This document shows, piece after piece, positions 33,726-44,334 of a stretch of 64,000 nt of DNA; the first letter of the stretch is position 1, and every line of letters starts with the position of its first letter. This DNA is from Proales similis. Lineage: Eukaryota > Rotifera > Eurotatoria > Ploima > Proalidae. The notes under the pieces were generated by a model, which made no database searches, had not been told where the DNA came from, and was given only the letters and a program-made list of their open reading frames with translations. The DNA lies in assembly GCA_019059635.1 (NCBI GenBank), contig JAGVRJ010000003.1:682001-746000 (forward strand), written 5' to 3'. The position numbers and the translations under genes were made by a program.

Positions 33726-34127
33726 TTATCGTCTGATGACGTTGGGATAAATTCCGAATGGCACAACGCCTGCGTAGTAGTTCAGGTTCTTGAGGCTGGG
33801 CGGGAAGCTCTGGTTGGTGCGGAACGCCGGATAGCAGGCATAAGCGTCCACAAACTCGTCAAAGCTTACTGAGCCGTCGCCATTTGTGTCCATGAGCCGA
33901 AAGAGTTTGCTCGACTCTTCCGCCAACTCTTGTCTATTTAGTTGAGGATAATAGTCAGAAGCCATTCGCTGCACATCCCGAGGAAATAGACGCCTCTCGC
34001 GCCCAGCGTACTGGTGAAAAAAAGCGTTCAGGTGATCTGTCTCCAGCGGCGATAGGCCAAAAGAGTTTTTTATTTGGCTGTTGGTGTTGTAGTAAGGCCT
34101 GATGGGGTTCAATGGATTGTTTCCCAT
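33726..34127 (-). CDS. Single EF-hand protein with potential N-myristoylation
   Basis: 133 aa, one exon. The start is the only ATG (MGNNPLN); upstream the frame opens only from TTG. Gly2 with NN-P is compatible with N-myristoylation, as in calcium-sensor proteins. One canonical calcium loop, DTNGDGSVSFDE, at about residues 78-89; the preceding helical half (PLETDHLNAFFHQYAG..RLFPRDVQRM) could be a degenerate EF-hand. The C-terminus is Pro/Tyr/Asn rich. Family beyond EF-hand not recognised. Convergent with SF3A3, stops about 90 bp apart. Confidence 0.7.
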   Translation of the reverse strand: MGNNPLNPIRPYYNTNSQIKNSFGLSPLETDHLNAFFHQYAGRERRLFPRDVQRMASDYYPQLNRQELAEESSKLFRLMDTNGDGSVSFDEFVDAYACYPAFRTNQSFPPSLKNLNYYAGVVPFGIYPNVIRR

Positions 34128-34441
34128 TTTACTTTGATTGACGAGACAACGATTTCTATCGATTCCAAGTCCGTCATTTCGCTTAAATACTCGCAAAGCG
34201 AACTAGTTTAAATTCTTTTCACCCGAGTATGCAAATCGATTGTTAGAGCAAATTCTACTATTTTGAGTTGTTTTCAAGAAATATCATTCCTTGCCGAAAG
34301 CATCATGTGAGGCAATGGTTGCCCTATTCAACACGGTGCCTATTACGCAAGCAAACAAATCGATTGAGAAAATTCGTGAATTCGATTCGTGAATTCACGT
34401 GATATAAAATATTGACTCTACAAAATGAAGAAAAAAAAAAG

Positions 34442-34527
34442 TCCCGCGAAGCGGATTTGAACCACTGACCTAAGGATTGCTATGCGAACTCTACAGTCCT
34501 CCGCTCTACCAACTGAGCTATCGCGGG
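34442..34527 (-). tRNA. tRNA-Tyr (GUA) with 13-nt intron, second copy
   Basis: Identical over all 86 nt, including the intron, to the copy at 31514-31599. Followed on its strand by a T-run of 10 (terminator). Confidence 0.96.
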
Positions 34528-34806
34528 TCTGGAAAAGTTGGCAGATTTTTTACTTGTTAAAGCAGATGACAACTACTAGGAGAATGGTTTTTTTGACAAG
34601 ATTGTACAAATTAAAGTTAGTTGTTGTTCAATTAAAGAGAAATTCCATAATCTCCTAGTTGCAAATTGCATTCATTGTTGAATTATGTAACAGGGTCAAT
34701 TTAATGGGCACATTAAGGTCCACAGTTCTTTCAAAGCTTTTTGTTTCGCTGCATAGCTATCTGTTTGCTATTGTTGATTCGAGTTTACACGCTCGGCTGA
34801 GCATGG

Positions 34807-34892
34807 CCCGCGATAGCTCAGTTGGTAGAGCGGAGGACTGTAGAGTTCGCATAGCAATCCTTAGGTCAGTGGTTCAAATCCGCTTCGCGGGA
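34807..34892 (+). tRNA. tRNA-Tyr (GUA) with 13-nt intron, third copy
   Basis: Same 86-nt sequence on the plus strand, 279 bp from the second copy and divergent from it. A T-run follows at 34894. Confidence 0.96.
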
Positions 34893-35416
34893 CTTTTTTT
34901 TTTTCTTAATCAAATTTCTCTGGATTTTTCGATCCCCGGTGGCTGGAGTTTGCGTTCGTTTTCCAAGTTCTTATCCTCGGTAAAGCTTGTTCACTCCAAG
35001 GCTTCTATGTGTTGGTGAAATAGACGGCTAGAACAAGCATGCTTGTGAGTTAAGATTTTTATGAGACGCCGCTGAAGCTTTCAGACTAAATTGCACGTTA
35101 TTGTCGCTGGAGTAAAATTAAGAATATTTTATTCGAATTTGTAAATCGTTTATCGCTAGTGGATCTCAAAAACTTGAATTCAATTCTGTGAACGGACAAG
35201 CTGAAGAACAGAGAAAGCAGTTTCGGGGGCAAAGAATCTGGCAAAGTGTTGAGATAACTCTCTCGACTAGACGATTGCCTCGCCAATCAAATTATTCATC
35301 AATAGTAAAGAAATCGCAAGTCTATAATGAGACACGTCACTGCATATGTTCATGGTTGTTTTTTTGTGCGATTTTTCGCCTTTAGAAGAAAATTGAGAAT
35401 CGGAGTCCGGTGTAGA

Positions 35417-38400
35417 ATGACAGCGGAGTCGCAGGAGATAGCACAACTTGAAAAGCTGTGCGAACAGTTGTACAACGCTCAGAGCGCCGACAAAATCCAA
35501 GAGGCGAACATTGTGATCGAGAACTTTGCCTCTAGTACGGATTGCCTAGCAAAATGCAAAGCGCTCTTAGACCGAGGAACAGTAAGCAGTCGCTCTCTTC
35601 CCTCTAAAATCGGACACTTGAATTGATCTAATTGTCCTCTCAGAGTCCTTATTCGCAGTACATTTCGTGTTTAGTACTAATTCGTGCCATCAGCCAAGGC
35701 AGTTCGATTCTGAATACTCAGAACAAATACGAACTAAGTGAGCACTAAACAATGCGCTTGTTCAAATGGCTTCTTTATAGTTTTGAATCTCAACACAGGA
35801 TGCTATGTTCTAAACTACTTGTACACTCGAGCAAATTTATCAAATTTTGTCACAACCGGCTTGGTTCAGGTTAGCTGAACTTATTCAGATATACGCCCGC
35901 TGCAAATTTGAACCTTTTTTTTCTTAAAATCAAAAAGCTATTTGCCAAGCTCACCAAACACAGTTGGTATGACTTTATGAAAGGCAGCGGCGACTGCAAC
36001 TATCCATTTCGCGAGGTTCTGCCCGACATTTCCAAATTCATTGAGGTGACAACCGCTCTGAGTTGCTGATTGTGTCGCCGCCTTTTTCTAAATTGTGTTC
36101 CGAAACAAAAAGCAATCAACCGAGCTGTGTGTGATTGGCGTCCGACTGCTGAGCGAACTCGTAAGCGAGATAAATCAAATTGATGAGGTCGGTTTTTATT
36201 GGCTCTTTGGCTGTTTAGAAACTCTGTAATTGAGTTTCGAGCACAGATTCATATGCACCGGTCGTTGACCAAGCATCGGAAAATTTCGAGCTCATTCCGT
36301 GATACACATCTATTGGAAATATTCACTCTATCGTGCACTCTTCTGAAACAAGCGAACGCCAACCTGAGCTCAATACTCGACAAAGGAGACTCCGAGTCGT
36401 TGAATAAACGAAAGCTCATCTCGCACCTCTTGCAGTTGACTCTCAACTGTTTACTCTACGACTTCATTGGTACGAGCAGCAACAGTGACGAGACGTCGGA
36501 GGACTTGAGCTCGGTGCAAATACCGACCACTTGGCGAAACAGTAGGCAAAGCTTGTGAATTTTGACGAACGCTCTCTAATCGCGAGCGACACTCTCAAGT
36601 GATCATGGACTTGACAAACATCGACCTGTTTTTCAATCTATTCTTCCATCTGCCGAGCGATATGGCGGCTGAGTCACTCTCCTGCTTGGTGCAGTTGTGC
36701 GCTGTGAGAAGGAGCTTTTTCAATGCAGCCGAACGCATGAAATATCTTAGCCACTTTTGTTTGGGCATAAAGAAAATCCTGGACGATTCAAGCGTAGGTT
36801 TTAGCTTCATTTCACATTTGTTCAACACGTTCATGTGAATACGATTATTCAAAACAGAAATTGAACGATCAGAACTGTTACCACGAGTTTTGTCGGCTTC
36901 TAGCTCGTCTCAAATGCAACTATCAACTCAGCGAGTTGATTAAGCTCGAATTTTACGCCGAGTTCATAAAATCAATTGCCAAATTCACTGTGACCAGTCT
37001 AAACGTAACCGCCTCGTTTGCATTCAATTTCATTCAGAACGAATTTTCATTTTAATTTAAAAGGCTTGGCACTTTTCGCAGAACAGCTTGTACTATTTAC
37101 TTTGTCTATGGCAACGAATGGTCTCCTCTGTGCCCTACATTAAGGGCCAAGAGCCACACTCGCTAGAGACATTCACTCCAGAGATTATAAACGTGTTCAT
37201 CAACTCTCGCCTCGAGCTTGTTGTTGCTGTGGTACGAAATGGCTGCGAGGACCCATTCGACGACTTGGGCAGTGTTTATCAGCAATTAGAACAAGTAATT
37301 CACCCTTGTTGATCGATCTAACAAATCAGAATCTGATTCTTACTTTATAGATATCGATAATTGCTCGCTGTGAGTACGAGAAAACGTGCCAGCAGCTGGT
37401 CAGCGCTTTTGACCGCGTGGCAAATGAGTACCAGGCGCTAGAGAAAAACATATTCGCCGCCCAGTCCAATCAGATCGAGATAAAAATCAAAGAAGGCCAG
37501 TTGTCATGGCTCGTTTACATAATCGGCTCGGTGATCGGCGGCCGGGCTTCGTTCAATTCTGGCAGTAGCGAAGAACACGATCTATTCGATGGCGAGCTGG
37601 CCGTGCGTGTGCTCCAGCTCATGGAATTTATGAATCGACGTCTCGAAGAGAGCAGCGGAAAGTTGTGCTGTGAAAAAATCGAGCTGGCCGTGATGAACTT
37701 TTTCGAGCAGTTTCGAAAGATATTCATCGGCGAGCAGAGCCAGAAGAACAGCCAAGTGTACAAGCAAATGTCGGAGGTGTTGGGCATTCAGGACGAGTCC
37801 ACTCTGCTTAACCTGATGATGACCAAAATGTGAGCGATCTTTTGATCTACTTTTCTCAGCCCCAAAAGTTTCATTTCACTTTGCACGGTTGGCGCAGAAT
37901 TCTCAATTTGAAACACTGGACTGCAAGCGAGCTGATTATAAACAAAACACTTGCGCTTCTCAACGATTTATCTGTTGGCTACAGCAGCGTGCGCAAACTC
38001 ATGAAGCTCGACTCGACTCATTTCATTCTGGGCAATCACACGGTGAGCGTTTGCTGCTGATTATCTGCGTTAGACTCGTTGAAAAATCGCGCCTTTTCTC
38101 CTTTTTAGCCGGACAATTTCCCATTCCTGGGCTTTTCGAATCCCAACTCGATCAAGCTAATGAAGAGCAGGACCTTATTTTACACGGCCCTGGGAAGACT
38201 GCTGAACTTGGACTTTAATGAAGACGACGATCGTTTCACTCGCTTTATTGGCCCATTCACAGGTTGGTTTTGTTCTCTAGTTACCTAAAGAATTGCTTAA
38301 GCATTGGCTTGCTTCTAAAGCGCAATTGGACACCATTGGCAATGTGATGATGTCAAGTACAAGCGCAGTTCAATCCGAAGAGGTCAAGCTGGCGATCGTT

Positions 38401-39724
38401 GGTCTTGCCCGTGATCTTAGAGGCTTGACGTTCGCGTTCAACTCACGTGCAGGCTATCTGCAACTTTTCGACTGGCTCTACCCCCATTATCTGGGCCTGT
38501 TTAACAAGGCGCTAGAAATTTGGTTCCGTGAGCCCCAAGTGACCACGCCTATTCTCAAGCTAGTGGCCGAACTAGTGCAGAATCGATCACAACGTCTTGT
38601 GTTTGATATTAGCTCACCAAATGGGATTCTGCTGTTCAGAGAGGCGTCCCGTTTTATTTGTACATACGGATCAAGAATTCTCACTCTAAATCTGCCCTCA
38701 GCCAGTCAAAAGTCTGTGAGCCTGATGGGTGAAAAGAGGCGAGTGGACGATCAAAACTACACTTTGCGTATAAAAGGCGTTTGTGTTTGCTTTAACATTC
38801 TCAAGTGGAGCCTGAGTGGCGGCTATGTGAACTTCGGCGTCTTCAAATTGTACAACGACAGCGCTCTGGAGAACGCCCTGGCCATGTTCGTGAAGCTTAT
38901 CGGCTGCTTTGACGCCAACGAGCTTGTGGTCTATTCCAAGCTAAGCCAAGCGTATTACAGTCTACTCGACACGCTCACAAACGATCACATGGAGTTCATT
39001 GCCAATCTGGATACTCAAGTGTTCCTTTACATTCTCTCCACCATTTCGGACGGTTTGAGCTCGGTGGACACTATCATAAGCACCAACTGCTGTTCAGCCC
39101 TCGACAGCATTGTGAGCCATCTGTTCAAAATAATTAACAAACAAAAGCGCTCGTCGATGGGCCAAGGACCAAATTTGCTCGAGCTGTTCAAGGCTCAGCC
39201 GCAAGTGTTCCATCAAGTGCTGATCAGCGTCATAAACGTGATTCTGTTCGAAGACTGCCGCAATCAATGGTCTATGTCTCGTCCTCTTCTAGGTCTAATA
39301 TTACTCAACAAAGAATACTTTGAGCAGTGGCAAGCGAATTTGATCGCTAACGAGTCAAACGAGCGAAAAGTTAGCATTCGAACGAGCATAAGCAATCTAA
39401 TGAACGGCATCGATTTCAATCTCTCGCTCAAAAACCGCGACAAGTGAGTAGGATCCGTCTTGTTTAAGATGTTTTTCTTTCATTGTTATTTGGTTTTTGT
39501 ATGATTTTTCCCAGAGCTTTCAAAAAATTAACTTCAAACGAGAGAGCAACAATTTAATGAAAAATTCTCGTAGGTTCACTCAAAACGTGGCCACGTTCAG
39601 ACGCGACATGAACGAGTGTATGAAGATAGCAAGCGGCAATCCAAACAATGGTCTCAATCAGCTGCAGGCTCTAGTTATGATGGACAGACCAGTCAAGCAG
39701 ACAGGCGGGTTAATCAAAGCATGA
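35417..39724 (+). CDS. XPO7: Exportin-7 (RanBP16)
   Basis: Importin-beta family nuclear transport receptor with broad cargo, Ran-GTP dependent. Fourteen exons: 35417-35581, 35644-35737, 35781-35869, 35938-36045, 36113-36187, 36247-36541, 36600-36793, 36858-37004, 37082-37294, 37351-37829, 37898-38042, 38109-38262, 38291-39443, 39574-39724; all phases agree, 1153 aa (human 1087). Diagnostic blocks include [107 protein letters not shown] and [13 protein letters not shown]. About seven residues common after TSL in the family appear absent at the exon 8-9 junction. The true start is 35417, not the longer frame. Confidence 0.97.
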
Positions 39725-40106
39725 GCCTTTTAACTCGGTGTTTCTATTTCTGATTTTAATTTCGACTCTTCCTCGACCTTGTAAATCGCCGTGAAAAAAA
39801 ACGAAACCCAGTGAATTTATTTTTAAATCTTCCATTCAAGACGAAAATCGGTGCGTTGTCTCTAGTCAGTAGAAATTAATAAGCTTAATTGAACAAAAAA
39901 ATTGTGTTCCTCTCCTCTTCTCGACCAATCTCCACAAATGGAAACGAATAAAATCAGAACCGTCTCTTTTGCTTTTCGACTCGAATTCGACCGACATGAA
40001 ACTCGTTCGATTTAAATTTCAATTTCTCGATTTAAGTTTAATCTCAACAACTCATCTCCATCACATTATAGCAAGAGTCGCCTAAGCCCTGAAGAACTCA
40101 GATCCA
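39725..40106. other. Intergenic region
   Basis: About 380 bp between XPO7 and the first coatomer zeta gene; contains GAATAAAATC at 39945-39954. No gene is seen. Confidence 0.5.
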
Positions 40107-40625
40107 ATGGAACCTTCATTGTACACAGTCAAGGCCATTTTGATATTAGACAACGATGGCCAGCGCATAGTCGGCAAGTATTACGACGATCAGTTTCCAA
40201 GCATCAGAGAGCAAGTCGAGTTCGAAAAGTCGCTGTTCAACAAGACGAGCAAAGCGAACGGCGAAATAATCATGTTGGACAATTTGACCATTCTTTACCG
40301 AAGCAGCATCGACTTGTTCTTTTATGTGATCGGATCGACTTCGGAGAACGAGATTATGCTCTCCAGCGTCCTTAGCTGCCTGTTTGACTCGATAAGTCAA
40401 ATATTGAAGAAGAACGTCGAGAAGCGCTACGTTTTAGACTATTTAGACGCGGTGCTGTTGAGTGTAGATGAAATATGTGACAATGGCATTCTAATGGAAA
40501 CCGATCCGAGCGCCATTGCGCAACGAGTGTCGCTCAAAGAGACCGAACTTCCTCTCAGCGAGCAGACTGTCATCGATGTCATGAAAAATGCCCGTGATCA
40601 ATTTAAATGGTCCATTCTCAGATAG
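40107..40625 (+). CDS. COPZ: Coatomer subunit zeta (copy 1)
   Basis: Small longin-fold subunit of COPI coat F-subcomplex, Golgi-ER retrograde traffic. 172 aa, single exon. Family blocks: PSLYTVKAILILDNDG, KYYDDQFPSIREQ, TILYRSSIDLFFYVIGS, ENEIMLSSVLSCLFDS, and the C-terminal EQTVIDVMKNARDQFKWSILR-type helix. Closer to vertebrate COPZ1 than copy 2 is. Confidence 0.96.
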   Translation: MEPSLYTVKAILILDNDGQRIVGKYYDDQFPSIREQVEFEKSLFNKTSKANGEIIMLDNLTILYRSSIDLFFYVIGSTSENEIMLSSVLSCLFDSISQILKKNVEKRYVLDYLDAVLLSVDEICDNGILMETDPSAIAQRVSLKETELPLSEQTVIDVMKNARDQFKWSILR

Positions 40626-41009
40626 ACTGCTTGCCTCCTTCCAATTCTCTTCAAACCTATTTATTGACGCGTTCTATTCTCGTCCATTTCTCTCGCTCCA
40701 TCTATGATCGGCTCTCTGCTTCTTTATAGCTATTTTGACAGGTTTTCTGCTGAAAATCCTCGCAATAAAAGCAACCATAACTTGGAATACACCAGCCGCC
40801 GCACGAGATCTAAAAGCATTTTATTATCCAATAAAAAGCCTTGAGCCAATCGAGCAGCTTTTCCTTTTTTTCGCTTTCTGTCTCACTCGAGTTGATCGAC
40901 GAGTGGGCATTGCGCTCTTGTTCTTGTTGTTATTTTTGCTCAGTTTTACATTCGTAGTCAAGTAAAAGCTTTGTGTCAAGCATCAGGAAAAGAAGATCAT
41001 TTAAATCAA
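40626..41009. other. Intergenic region between COPZ paralogues
   Basis: A 76-codon open frame here is hydrophobic low-complexity and has no support. AATAAA-like sequence at about 40765. Confidence 0.5.
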
Positions 41010-41534
41010 ATGGATGTGCCTTCTCTGTTTGTTGTGAAGGCGTTGGTCATCTTGGACAGCGATGGTCACCGAATCATATCAAAATACTACGACGATCATT
41101 TCTCCAACACCAAAGAGCAGAAAGAATTCGAACGCTCGGTGTTCACCAAAACTTCCAGAGCGAACGGCGAAATATTAATGATGAAAGAGCTGACAATTGT
41201 CTACAAGCGAGGCGTAGACGTTTATTTCTACGTGATCGGCTCTACGAACGAGAATGAAATTATTTTGAACTCGGTGCTCAACTGTCTCTTCGAAGCGGTC
41301 AGTCTGCTACTGCACCAGCAAGTGGAGAAAAGGTTCGTTCTGTCTCAGTTGAATCGGATCCAGCTGCTGGTGGACGAGCTCTGCGACGACGGAGTCATAT
41401 TCGAATGCGACCCGAACAGTCTATTCAAGCGTGTGAATTTAAAGAGCTCGGACAGCTCGAATCCAGCCGAGCAATCTGTTCTAAAAGCTTTCCGCTCGGC
41501 CAAAAAGCAGTTTAAAGAATCTTTGCTAAAGTAG
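41010..41534 (+). CDS. COPZ: Coatomer subunit zeta (copy 2, diverged)
   Basis: 174 aa, single exon; ATG at 41010 gives MDVPSLFVVKALVILD. The longer open frame upstream starts at a TTG and is not used. Shares KYYDDHF, FYVIGSTNENEI, LNCLFEAVS and VEKRFVL with copy 1 but has drifted in the C-terminal helix (SAKKQFKESLLK). Likely a tandem duplicate; vertebrates also have two zeta subunits, but orthology is not implied. Confidence 0.94.
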   Translation: MDVPSLFVVKALVILDSDGHRIISKYYDDHFSNTKEQKEFERSVFTKTSRANGEILMMKELTIVYKRGVDVYFYVIGSTNENEIILNSVLNCLFEAVSLLLHQQVEKRFVLSQLNRIQLLVDELCDDGVIFECDPNSLFKRVNLKSSDSSNPAEQSVLKAFRSAKKQFKESLLK

Positions 41535-41842
41535 GCACACTTTTAAATTTTCTTCATCGGACAAGAACTTTTTTCTCTTCTTCCTGACAAGTTTGTATTG
41601 AATTCTAGCCTTTTATTTATAATACTACAATTACACTCCGCAGTTAATAAAAGCCATTTCGCTCATCATCACATTTTTTCGCTCGAGTAAAATTCGAAGC
41701 ATTTTGTCGCTTTTTCTTGTTGTCGATTTGTTGATTTGCAACTGAGGCTGGTGGTCACTGTCTTCAGACTTAATATGTGCTCTTACTCAACATCCATCAT
41801 CATGGTTCAAAAAAAAAGAACTTTATTTTTTAGAACACAGAC
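41535..41842. other. Intergenic region
   Basis: About 310 bp, AT-rich; presumed 3'UTR of copy 2 and ALG2 promoter. No gene is seen. Confidence 0.5.
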
Positions 41843-43138
41843 ATGCGTGTTCTGTTTGTGCACCCGGACTTGGGCGTAGGAGGGGCCGAGCGACTTGTAG
41901 TGGATGCTGCACTCGCTGCCAAGCAGTCTGGACATGAAGTGACAATTCTGACCAACCACTTCGACCCGAATCACTGTTTCGAGGACACCAAAGAGCTGGA
42001 CATCATCGTGCGCGCAAGCTGGCTTCCTCGCCATCTGGGCCATCGATTTCACGCCTTCTTCGCCTATCTGAAGATGCTATTGGCATCTATCTGGACCGTT
42101 TTGTTCAGTGGCTTGAAACCTGACATTGTTTTTGTCGATCAAGTCAGTCTGCCAGTGGCGATATTCAAATGGAGCGGGATGAACGTTTTATTCTACTGTC
42201 ATTTTCCGGACCAGCTTCTCTGCGTCTACGATCGAAAGCGAGAGTTTTTAAAACGCTCCTATCGTGCGCCCTTGGACTGGCTCGAGACGTACACGACCGG
42301 TATGGCTGATATGGTGCTTGTCAACAGCCGATTCACAAGTCAGACTTTCTACCACACGTTCGAATCATTGAAGCACAAGCCGATTGAAGTGGTGTATCCG
42401 TCGCTGAACACCGACAAATTCGACTCTCTGTTGGACCAGTTAGACAGAAATTGCATGAAGCAACAGCTGACTGGAATAGAAGAGAAGGACCTGCTCATTC
42501 GTTCAAACGAGCAAGAGTGGGCGAAAGCAAGCGAGAAAAAGTATTTATTCGTGTCCATAAACCGATATGAGAGGAAAAAGGATCTCAAGCTCGCTCTATT
42601 CGCAATGGGCGAACTAAAAGCAAAGATTAAAGGCGACGCGTGGAACGATTGCCATCTGATCATGGCCGGCGGTTTTGACTGGCGACTTTCTGAGAACGTG
42701 GACCATTACAATGAGCTCAGCGAACTTGCCACCCAGCTTGGCATTTCAGGCCACGTGAGCTTTCTCCGCTCCGTTAGCGACAAGCAGAAAGTCAAGCTGC
42801 TTCAAACGGCGTTTGCATTGATCTACACGCCGACAAACGAGCATTTCGGCATCGTGCCTGTAGAGGCGATGTACTGCGGGAAGCCAGTAATTGCTACCAA
42901 CACCGGTGGTCCGTTGGAAACAGTGGCCGACGAGCAAACAGGTTTTCTTGTCCAGTCGGATGCGCACAAGTTTGCCGAGTGTATGGCTCGCCTGGTAAAG
43001 GAGCCAAACAAACAAGCTCAAATGGGCGTGTTGGCGCGTCAGCGTGTGATCAAAAACTTCTCATTCATCTCATTCCAGCAGCGTCTTGATCAACTTTTCA
43101 AGCAGCTCGTACAAAAGAAATCGAGCAAAACCGACTAG
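41843..43138 (+). CDS. ALG2: Alpha-1,3/1,6-mannosyltransferase ALG2
   Basis: ER-membrane GT4 glycosyltransferase that adds two mannoses to Man1GlcNAc2-PP-dolichol in N-glycan precursor synthesis. 431 aa, single exon. N-terminal Rossmann half: RVLFVHPDLGVGGAERLVVD, TNHFDPNHCFEDT, FYCHFPDQLL. C-terminal half: SINRYERKKDL, then the E-x7-E catalytic motif in NEHFGIVPVEAMYCGKPVIA, and NTGGPLETV. Length matches the family (about 415-500 aa). The hydrophobic segment at about residues 65-85 (FFAYLKMLLASIWTVLFSG) fits the known membrane association. Confidence 0.97.
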   Translation: MRVLFVHPDLGVGGAERLVVDAALAAKQSGHEVTILTNHFDPNHCFEDTKELDIIVRASWLPRHLGHRFHAFFAYLKMLLASIWTVLFSGLKPDIVFVDQVSLPVAIFKWSGMNVLFYCHFPDQLLCVYDRKREFLKRSYRAPLDWLETYTTGMADMVLVNSRFTSQTFYHTFESLKHKPIEVVYPSLNTDKFDSLLDQLDRNCMKQQLTGIEEKDLLIRSNEQEWAKASEKKYLFVSINRYERKKDLKLALFAMGELKAKIKGDAWNDCHLIMAGGFDWRLSENVDHYNELSELATQLGISGHVSFLRSVSDKQKVKLLQTAFALIYTPTNEHFGIVPVEAMYCGKPVIATNTGGPLETVADEQTGFLVQSDAHKFAECMARLVKEPNKQAQMGVLARQRVIKNFSFISFQQRLDQLFKQLVQKKSSKTD

Positions 43139-43368
43139 GCTTCCCAGCTCAAGTCAGCATGAGTTAAAACCTGATGATTTTTCGTTTTGTTTCAGTCGCG
43201 TGGAGTGAGCCAATTTCCATTTCAATTCCAAATGAGTTTCTAAACAATAAGCCCCAAAATCGTTATTTTGTCTTACTCAGTTGATCGGTTCGTTGTGAAG
43301 CCGTCAGTGACTGGCCGAAATGCGCTCCATGGTTCTCGTTCAATGATTGAGGACAGTCTGCTTTTAGA

Positions 43369-44114
43369 ATGGTGCGCAAATTGAAGTATCACGAGCAGAA
43401 ATTGCTCAAAAAAGTCGACTTTATCAATTGGGAAGTAGACAACAACCTGCACGAGGTGAAAATTTTGAAAAAGTTTCACATTCAAAAAAGAGAAGACTAC
43501 ACAAAGTAATAGAATAAAATCGATTGAATTGAGCTTTAAACGCGTGCGATAATTAAATGAAAACTCAAACACCAGATACAACAAGTTATCACGCGAGATA
43601 CGCGAGATTGTCGACAAAATAAAAGAGCTTGATGCCAAAGATCCGTTTCGAATCGAGGCGAGCTCAATGCTCTTGGAAAAGCTGTAAGATGATGGCGGTG
43701 ATTTTGTTTGCTTCTCACCAGATGCTTATTCATGGCTCTCTCTCAGGCACAGCATGGGCCTCATACCAACCAAAGAGAGCTTAGAGCTGGCAAGCAAAGT
43801 AAACGCCAGTCGCTTTTGCCGAAGGAGGCTTCCACTTGTGATGCTGCGCAATAAAATGGCGCCCAATCTTGAAGCGGCTGTTAAGTTTGTTGAACAAGGC
43901 CATGTGAGAGTGGGACCCGAGCGAGTGAACGACCCGGCATTTCTAGTCTCTCGCCGCCTCGAAGATTATGTCACTTGGACAGACACCTCGGCCATCAAGA
44001 AGCAAATCCAAGACTACCACGGACTGGTTGGTGTTCATTTCATTCTAACCCCAACTTGGCTAGTTCAAACTGCTCTTTGCCTCTTCTTTTTAGCGAGACG
44101 ACTTTGACGACTAG
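43369..44114 (+). CDS. IMP3: U3 snoRNP protein IMP3
   Basis: Nucleolar S4-domain protein of the U3 snoRNP/Mpp10 complex, needed for 18S rRNA processing. Four exons: 43369-43505, 43576-43683, 43747-44026, 44094-44114; 181 aa (human 184). Blocks: [22 protein letters not shown] at the N-terminus, [17 protein letters not shown] across intron 1, SRFCRRRLP, then the S4 RNA-binding region [15 protein letters not shown] and [16 protein letters not shown]. The last exon has only 21 nt and supplies RDDFDD-stop, matching the acidic end of the family. Confidence 0.97.
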
Positions 44115-44334
44115 AATGAATATTCTCTGCTCAATTTGCATCTCGAAATTCAAATTTTGGCTGCAAAAATTTTTCTTACATTTCATTTTGCCTTTGTTAA
44201 ATAAAAAAAACCGAAACGTGTTTTTGAACCAAGACAAAACAAAACAAGACAAGACAAAACAATCAATCTAAGCGTTTATTCGAAATAAGTCAAAGATAGT
44301 GATGAAGAAACGAAAGAAAATATATTTCAGGGCA

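Larger units (their letters stand above)
34128..35416. other. Intergenic region with two tRNA-Tyr genes
   Basis: Apart from the two divergent tRNA genes no coding signal is seen; open frames crossing the tRNAs are artefacts. Probably also holds the XPO7 promoter. Confidence 0.55.

Noticed and set aside
34659-35018. 119-codon frame spanning the third tRNA-Tyr
   Set aside because: Its middle is the tRNA sequence; chance frame.
40735-40965. 76-codon hydrophobic frame between the COPZ genes
   Set aside because: Low complexity, no family resemblance, likely promoter sequence.
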